Positions 57,945 through 64,000 of a stretch of DNA of 64,000 nt are shown piece after piece. The position numbers and the translations under genes are program-made. This stretch comes from Lactifluus volemus (taxonomy: Eukaryota; Basidiomycota; Agaricomycetes; Russulales; Russulaceae), in contig WTXI01000028.1 of NCBI GenBank assembly GCA_022376515.1, forward strand, positions 1 to 64,000. The letters are read 5' to 3'. The notes beneath the pieces are model-generated. The model was not told the origin of the DNA and searched no databases. It saw nothing but the letters and a program-made list of their open reading frames with translations. Within the stretch, counting starts at the first letter, position 1. Every line of letters starts with the position of its first letter.

Positions 57945-58236
57945 CACATGTATATCTGCCAACCATGATCGCCCCGCTTACAGAACTCCATTTACTCCAT
58001 TTGGCTCATCTTTCTATGCATTGCTTTAGTGACCTACGCGAAGTGGAAAATTTCATTGCCCGCCATGGTGAGACTCTGGTCGATGAAGTTGTTCCTTTGC
58101 CCAATGGCGACGTCGACCTTGGCAACTTTAAGACCCAAAGAATATCCCGCGTGTTTCAGACGATGAGCTCAGGTTTGGGACCGTCTCAGATCAGAGCTGA
58201 AGGTTCTCAAATATCTGGTTGTATCAAAGTGAAATG
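57945..58236 (+). pseudogene. LRR-like F-box C-terminal fragment, copy 3
   Basis: After a candidate acceptor (tctcaacag) it reads MIAPLTELHLLHLAHLSMHC, FSDLREVENFIARHGETLVD. A 3-bp loss of the GAG-TTG-type codons then follows, and a frame different from the LRR frame of copy 1 (VELKLFLC). Detached 3' end of an F-box gene; no F-box here. Confidence 0.35.
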
Positions 58237-58339
58237 ATTCGAACGGTATTGCTGAACGATGACGATTTGTGGAATCGAGAGTAGGAGCGTAAACTGAATA
58301 GCTGAGCCCATTATTCATTCTCTTCTTTAACGATGCTCG

Positions 58340-59874
58340 CCGAGCCCAGTGTCGCGCCAACCTTGCCAACGAAATCAACCGCGCCGTAGCCTCAGGCATA
58401 ACCCCTCCCCCATCCTCCCTACTCCAAGTTCCGTCTGATTCAGAATACCAGAAAACATCGTGCACGAGCAACTCGCCCGAAGCTATGCCTTCCTCTGCCA
58501 GTAGGGCGTGGCTCGCGTGCGCAAAGCCACCATCGTGGACCGTCGGCTGTGGCGGCGTCGGCAGTTGGGTGGCCGTCATGCTGGCCTGCTCCCGCATCGC
58601 CCGTCTGCGTCCTCATCGACTTTGACTACTGTATGTCACCCTTTCCTCCCTCAATCGTCACGCCACTGTCGCCACAGCCACCCTCGCTGACGTCGGCACG
58701 GCAAAGTACGGTGCGTCGCATGCGCGTTGCAAGCTATCGCACCGTTTGTGCAAGTCGATCCACGCGTAGAGTTGTGGAGGGTTGGTGCGGACGGTGCGGG
58801 GCTCCTTCAGGTGCAGATTTGGTCGTCGGTACGTGGGGGCTTGACTTTGTCTTACTCTGCAGAAACACTTTTTTTTCAATATTAGTATCAAAGTTGAGCT
58901 GCTTGCGCATTGCGTACAGAGCAACATCAAGGTGTTTTCTTTCATGGATGCCGGCACAATGTTGGACCCGACGCGCATCGACTTATCCGCGACGCACTAC
59001 GACCCGCTCGCGCACGCCGTGCGCCAACATCTTCGCGCCGTCTTCTCCCGCTCTCAGCGGTCATCTCCGCCAATGGCACCCCTTCCTCCGCAGTTGCTGA
59101 CGCCGACGATGACTCATCTACAGCTTTGCCCGCCTCCTCCGCGTGCGAATACTCAATCCCAGCGACGACGTGAGGTTGCTCCCGCTAGCCAACTCTGAGC
59201 TCGCCACTGGCGCCGTAGACGAACTGGCAGCTCTGCGCGACTTTCACGTACCCATCTTCAAGTTGCCCATGCTTGGTCCAATCTCAGCGCTCCTCAATCT
59301 GAACATCGTGACCTATGTGTCGCGTCAGCTCGCGGGTCGCCCGATCGACCGACCCGTACGCCATCGTAAGAAGCTCTATGAATTGATGTGGAAGGACCTG
59401 TTGCACGGCGAGTCGCGCATCGCAGGCAAATAGATCAAGTACGCATGGCATTCTCCTCCTTTCGGAGCACGCGCTCCCCCAGCTAACCCCGAGTCCCAAG
59501 TGCGCTCCTGCTGGCGTCGGCAAATATTGCGTTTCTCATTGATGATTGTGCACTCGGCGATCGATCGTGCCGCCCCACGCAGCATGGGTATGATGCGCTG
59601 GGACCCCATGCGCCTCTCAGCCTCAAAGATTGCGTCGTGGGGGAGATGGAGGGGATGTCGCGCGATGTCGCACGTCTTTTCCAGGCCCGATGAGGGACAC
59701 GAAGCGGATCTGGGTCTCAACCCACCACAGGGCTACGTCGACGCGCTTGGAGAGCCGATCAATCCCGCTCGGTTCGACAATGGGATCATTATCAGCATCT
59801 CCGAGGAGGTGTGGGGCATCGAGGCTGCTCGTGTCACGCAAGCACGGCGATTTGGTGAGTGGGAATTCCATTAA
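58340..59874 (+). pseudogene. Tcd-like pseudogene I-7
   Basis: Sister of I-3 without the LTR. Pieces: RRANLANEINRAVASGI, TAG at 58502-58504, GVARVRKATIV with a 1-bp insertion before VGCGGVGSWVAVMLA, LIDFDY followed directly by TVCHPFLP (frameshift), LQAIAPFVQVDPRVELWRVG, intron (acceptor region ttttcaatatt altered), IKVELLAHCVQSNIK, ATHYDPLAHAVRQHLRAV, 25-bp deletion at about 59160, AVDELAALRDFHVPIFKLPM, VRHRKKLYELMWKDLLHGES, 1-bp deletion at about 59558, GYVDALGEPINPARFDNGIIIS...FGEWEFH. Converges on A9. Confidence 0.77.
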
Positions 59875-60231
59875 TACGTTACAGGTTTTGGATGCCTACG
59901 GTTTTCCGCGCATGACAATATTCCTGAGTCAGCTTAAGGTTAAACATAGGGAAGCATGTATAGTATCTACGGGTTGTCCTTTGGCCCAGTCAATCTATCC
60001 TGCTCGTCCAGCGTCCATGCGGCTACATACATCTTAATCCATTATTTCTCATTGACTGACTCTATATAATCTACCTCGGATATTGGCATCAATCATATCA
60101 TATTATATCGAGGGCGTGTCGATGAAGAAAAGTTAGATATATACAGGGAAAACATAGCGGGACAATAGGAGTAGCATGAATCAACGGGGTGTAACTAGGA
60201 GTGGGAGGGATTGTAGAGAATATCGGGCTTC
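59875..60231. other. Convergent 3' spacer I-7/A9
   Basis: Module tail; no gene. Confidence 0.6.
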
Positions 60232-61726
60232 CTACCGCCGCCACTTTAACCCTCCGAGGACAACAGGGTGATCAGAATGCTGTCGTGCGATGACGAACGG
60301 CCAGTTGTAGCGCTCAGATGCCTGATACCCTGATAGTTGAAGCTCCTCCAATGCGGGCAACACCTGCGTGGCCAATTCCCCACTGAGTCCTCGTAGCGCT
60401 GGCACGATGAGTGACTCGATATGGCGAGATAGTATACGCAGGGTCTGAACAGCAGTAAATGGCTGGAGGAGTTCTAGCCATTGTGTATCGTCCATATCGA
60501 CTTGCGGAATCGACCCCACGTCTTGCGGAATCGACCCCACGTAAGCGATGCTGAGCTGATCAATACTAGAGAGGATGAACGAAAGTTGATTGCATATTTG
60601 CGCCATGGACGAGACTTGCCAATCTACCGCTCTACAAACGATGTTGAATGAAAGGGAATCGTGAATGGAAGACCGACTCCTTGCCCAAAAAGTCATCCCG
60701 ACGTGGTCAGCATAAATCACTATGTTGACACTATTGTATGGCATCGTAAGCGCTGGTGCATGACCGATGAACCGAGGGACTTGTTGGATGTCAAAGACCA
60801 GCTGATTGAAGAATAATATTTCCAGGCTATGGAGTAGAGGGGCATCGATTTGGGCCATGAGGTCCTCCAAGTACTCGCTGACACCATGGAAGGTAAAATT
60901 GGTGAGAGCGGGGAGGACAGCACGTGTCAGCGGAGGTGGACGTCGGTTGGTTGGATCAGGGCGAGAAGCCGGGGATTCGAAACCGATGGAAAGGTATCTG
61001 AGGCTGGTCAAGGCGGAGATGCACATAACCATTACCTCGGGCGAAATGTAACCACTATGCGGTATCTTCCAAAGGCAGAGACTGACAAGGTCATTGGAAG
61101 ACAAAAGAAATTGAGGTAATGTCGGAAATGGAATTTCACTCAAATAGAGCGATCGTAGACGTGGGGCGGATCCACCTAAGAACGTATTAGGAAGCGCCGG
61201 CACAGTCCATCCTTTATGAAGAGAAAGTGATTCCAGTTCCGGAAAGGGTTCCTGCATCACTGCGACCAAATTCTCCAGTGGCATAGGTATATAGCTGAGA
61301 GAAATGCTGCGTACACGGTTACTGTGCTCGAGTGCAGCGATTATGTTATCCTCAGCTTGAGGATCAATAGAGGAGTAGTCTATTTCAATAGGCAAGGAGG
61401 GCCAGATATCCAGCATCTCCCTCACAGGAGTCCTTTTTGTGCAGAGAAGGCACAGATCGAGACGAAGTGGGGATGCAAATACGATGTATCGCCATCTTTG
61501 GCATACATGCACTAACTTGGGCCATGCCTTCGCTCGGTGCTCCACAGGATCATGTAGGCAGAATTCGAAGATGTCTAGGAGTACTTCATCTGGAAGTGAT
61601 AAGATTGTAACACGGGGTGAAATTCGACCTGCATCATACAATAAGACATCGTTGTGACTCTTGTGAGTGTAACCGATATGACGTACATTGTCGTCGATTC
61701 CACCTTGATCCCTTGGACCATCCCAT
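60232..61726 (-). CDS. F-box/LRR-like protein A9
   Basis: Exon 1 is 61726-61687 (MGWSKGSRWNRRQ), the intron is 61686-61629 (58 bp), and exon 2 is 61628-60232: an open 478-aa frame, the longest of the A genes. F-box: SLPDEVLLDIFEFCLHD, WPKLVHVCQRWRYIV. LRR-like: FPELESLSLH, LRSLYLSEIPFPTLPQFL, LTSLRYLSIGF. A 21-bp tandem duplication (60501-60542) adds seven residues, repeating DVGSIPQ before VDMDDTQW. The C-terminus VVLGGLKWRR resembles A7. Intact. Confidence 0.88.
60501..60542. repeat. 21-bp tandem duplication in A9
   Basis: Two exact 21-bp copies, 60501-60521 and 60522-60542. In frame; unique to A9. Confidence 0.9.
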
Positions 61727-62084
61727 GCGCTTTCCTATCTTGTGAATTCTAGAAGGAGAAGTGCTGGAGGGTGAGTAAGGGGGGATGTCATTGCTCCTTG
61801 ATTGGGAGCTTGACAATACATGGCTGATGAGCTTGCGAGTGCGCCTGATTGGGGTACCAGTATAAAGTCAGATACTTTGATATAGGGGAGAGTTGACGTA
61901 CTGGAGAGGGTTCATCGAAAAGTGCGGTGACAATGAGAAGAGAAGTATGGAAAGTAGTTCCGAGTGTGGTTGATAGACAGGCTCAGGCTGTGTTTTCAAC
62001 CATGCGGATACAGCGTGTTGTTTGCCTCATGGCATGGATGTGTCGTGTAATCAGTCACGGTGACCGAATCGCTCAATCGTCACG
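61727..62084 (-). promoter_or_regulatory. Divergent spacer with A9 promoter candidate
   Basis: Inverted repeat gctccttgattgggagc at 61793-61809, 67 bp upstream of the A9 ATG; TATAAAG at 61861-61867 faces II-9. No gene. Confidence 0.4.
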
Positions 62085-63325
62085 GATCACACTTTCCTCG
62101 CTCAATCTCAACGTCACCGCTGCCATCGCTGACGTCGTCCGTTTCAAAAGTACAGTCATAGTGCGCCACGTACATGCTGCAGGCTATCACATCCTTTGTA
62201 CAGGTCGACTCGCGCAAACATGGACAGTATGGTTGGTTCGCGCCGATGGTGCGTATCTCCTTCAAAGAGTGTAAATTGGGTCGTCGGTGCGTTTCCTTAC
62301 TTTACTCTACATGTTACTTGCATCTTCACCCCTCACCTTTCCCGCTTCTGGCCATCGTTTTTACGCATTTGATATAGATGTGATTGGTACCAACCAAGAG
62401 TCAAACTGTCACACATTACATACAGAACAATGTCGGACCCGATACGCCTACAAATTCCCGACTTATCCGTGAGCCATCGCGTGCGCCGTGCGTCAGTGTC
62501 TTCGTGACGTCCTCTCCCGCTCTGAGCAGCCATCTCTGCCGACGCCGCCGTCGATCATGACCCATCTGCATCCTCACTCGCCTCCTCCGCGCGTGAATAC
62601 TCAATCCCAGTTGTATACTCATCCGAGGTACCCAGCGACGACGTTACGTTGCTCCCGTTGGCTGACTCTGAGCCTGCCATGGCGCTCGGTGAATGAACTG
62701 GCGCCTCTATGCGACCTTCGTGTACGCATCTTGTCCATGCTCGGCCCCGCTCCCGGCACTATTCGGTCTACATATCGCAACTTGTGTGCTGTGTGAGCTC
62801 ACAGGCCGACCGACCGACCCTTGCCCGTCTGCCATCGCAAGACGCCTTGTGAACGGATGTGGAAGCACTCTTTTGCATCGCAGGTTAACAAATCAAGTAC
62901 GCATGCCTTTCTCCTCCTTTCGGAGCGCTCCCCCTGCTGACAGAGTATATAGATCGCTCCCGCTGACGACGGTCGAGATTGTGTTGCTCTATGACGATTT
63001 TGCGCTTGGGCGATCGATTGTGCGGCCGCACGCTGTGCGCGTGCGGCCCGCGCTGGTGCCCTAGGACCCCCGTGCGGCCCTCAGCATCAAAACTTGCGTC
63101 GTTGGGGAGATGAAGGAAGTATCGTGCGCGATGTCGCACGTCTTTTCCATGCCTGATGAGGCTGCCGTGCATGACGAAATTTTGGGCCTCAACCGAGCGC
63201 AGGGCTACGTCGATGCGCTTGGAGAGCCGATCGATCCTGCTCGGTTCGACAACGGGATCGTTATCTGGAGCTCCGAGGAGGTGTGGGGCGTCGAGGCTGC
63301 TCGTGTCGCGCAGGCATTACATTAA
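62085..63325 (+). pseudogene. Tcd-like pseudogene II-9 (5'-truncated)
   Basis: Pieces: LNVTAAIADV, LQAITSFVQVDSR, intron-like gap ending gatatag, DVIGTNQESNC, VVYSSEVPSDDVTLLPLADSE, ALGE then a stop (TGA) in NELAP, LPALFGLHIATCVLCELTGRPTDPCP, SLPLTTVEIVLLYDDFALGRSIVRPHAVRVRPALVP, then TAG, MKEVSCAMSHVFSMPDEAAVHDEILGLNRAQGYVDALGEPIDPARFDNGIVIWSSEEVWGVEAARVAQAL. The last part of the final exon is the cleanest of the II class, but the C-terminal RRFREWAFH is missing. Closest to II-5. Confidence 0.71.
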
Positions 63326-63892
63326 TACGTTACAAGTTTTGAATGCCTACGCATTATATACATGTGAGCCAATAGTAGTAGCAAGCGTCCAAAGCATGGA
63401 TCAAAGGGTGCAACTAAGAGCGGATACTCTTCCACACTCTGGGAATAGTGGTTCAGGTCACATGTGAAGAGTGCTGGGATAGGAGATGAACCGCTGAGCA
63501 TAGACTTGCAGTTGCATCTTGTCTGGGAGACCGTGAGATGGACATCATTGAGGACGCCGGGAAGTTTAGGTAGTTCTGATTGATTAGGTTCGGCATATGG
63601 GAGACCTATATTCGAAATCATTGGAAATGCTATTTTGGCGATAAGATGGAACTAGACGTACGTTGACGTAACACGAGTAGATATAAAACTTGGATGTTAC
63701 AGTCGCACCAATTATGACGAGACGGGATCGAAATAGACAAGGTGGGAGATAAACTGAAATGAGAGGAAGTGCGATGAGCGCTACGTAGGATACGGCGGCA
63801 AGTGTCGGTCAGATGTATGTCCGGGAGACGCTCCAGAGAAGTCTGGCTCGCTTGGGTGGGCAGACTGAGTACCGATTGAGTTGTGCTATTCT
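63326..63892 (-). pseudogene. Relic of a conserved ORF downstream of B5
   Basis: Minus-strand homologue of 46115-46615: LPYAEPNQSELPKLPGVLND, VHLTVSQTRCNCKSMLSGSS, TCDLNHY. Then frameshifted; the upstream part near 63640-63720 is only partly open. Confidence 0.4.
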
Positions 63893-64000
63893 CTAACTCC
63901 AGCCAAATGGCTCGCTCCAGCCACGGTATGGCAGAAGGTGGACAGTGACATTGTGATCGGAGTTCTGACCAGCAGCGATGAGTAGCTCTGTGGCCCGCTC
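63893..64000 (-). CDS. F-box B5, 3' end only (cut by window)
   Basis: The stop codon is at 63895-63893 (frame ...GWSEPFGWS). The last 35 codons match B3 closely, including ELLVAAGQNSDHNVTVH and the C-terminus. The F-box lies outside the window, so intactness is unknown. Confidence 0.8.
   Translation of the reverse strand, partial: ERATELLIAAGQNSDHNVTVHLLPYRGWSEPFGWS

Larger units (their letters stand above)
1..64000. repeat. Tandem segmental-duplication array of F-box genes and Tcd-like pseudogenes
   Basis: The repeating module is a plus-strand Tcd-like relic followed by a minus-strand F-box gene. It recurs 16 times with length variation from indels, swapped F-box subfamilies (A, B, C) and transposon insertions. 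The same junction sequences recur at every module, for example the stretch running into each A gene stop and the spacer at each A gene start. Copies are direct repeats in the same orientation, as expected from unequal crossing-over. The array continues beyond both window ends: the left end starts inside a module junction and the right end cuts B5. Confidence 0.9.

Noticed and set aside
1..64000. CRISPR arrays, rRNA, tRNA, bacterial operons, secondary-metabolite clusters
   Set aside because: None seen. Repeats here are kilobase-scale gene duplications, and intron-containing genes with one family dominating do not fit such systems.

Overview
The window is nuclear DNA of a filamentous fungus, almost certainly a basidiomycete of the Agaricomycetes. 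Genes carry one short intron (49-60 bp, GT...AG), and the protein-coding content is dominated by the F-box/leucine-rich-repeat families typical of that class. No bacterial operons, rRNA, tRNA or CRISPR arrays were seen.

The whole 64 kb is one tandem segmental-duplication array. Two components alternate. On the minus strand are 16 F-box loci of three related subfamilies, here called A (nine: A1-A9), B (five: B1-B4 and the 3' end of B5) and C (two). On the plus strand, between them, are 16 broken copies of a ThiF/E1-like gene. The retained motifs match the tRNA threonylcarbamoyladenosine dehydratase family (yeast Tcd1/Tcd2, bacterial TcdA). Seven copies (I-1 to I-7) keep the N-terminal Rossmann part. 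Nine (II-1 to II-9) are 5'-truncated.

Order: [LRR fragment] I-1, A1, II-1, [retroelement insertion], A2, II-2, B1, I-2, A3, II-3, C1, hypothetical gene, [LRR fragment], I-3, A4, II-4, B2, I-4, A5, II-5, B3, spacer, I-5, A6, II-6, A7, II-7, B4, spacer, I-6, A8, II-8, C2, hypothetical gene, [LRR fragment], I-7, A9, II-9, B5. Each I copy converges on an A gene, and each A gene diverges from a II copy.

Most F-box genes are open: A1, A2, A4, A6, A7, A9, B1, B2 and C2 are intact with their intron, and B4 is intact apart from a GC splice donor. A3, A5, A8, B3 and C1 carry lesions. Every Tcd-like copy is dead, and many share the same nonsense codon, 25-bp deletion or 1-bp deletion, so the gene died before most of the duplications. 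Recent duplications are visible: about 8.8-13.9 kb matches 26.2-31.4 kb; 15.9-24.4 kb matches 53.1-60.2 kb; 35.0-39.0 kb matches 46.6-50.0 kb. Two solo LTRs and one poly(A)-type retroinsertion landed after particular duplications.

If expressed, the F-box proteins would be substrate receptors of SCF (Skp1-Cullin-F-box) ubiquitin ligases. The array looks like a birth-and-death nursery of F-box genes, with dead Tcd copies as repeated filler. Reading was by eye: frames, introns and lesions were checked base by base at the places named, and percent identities were not computed.
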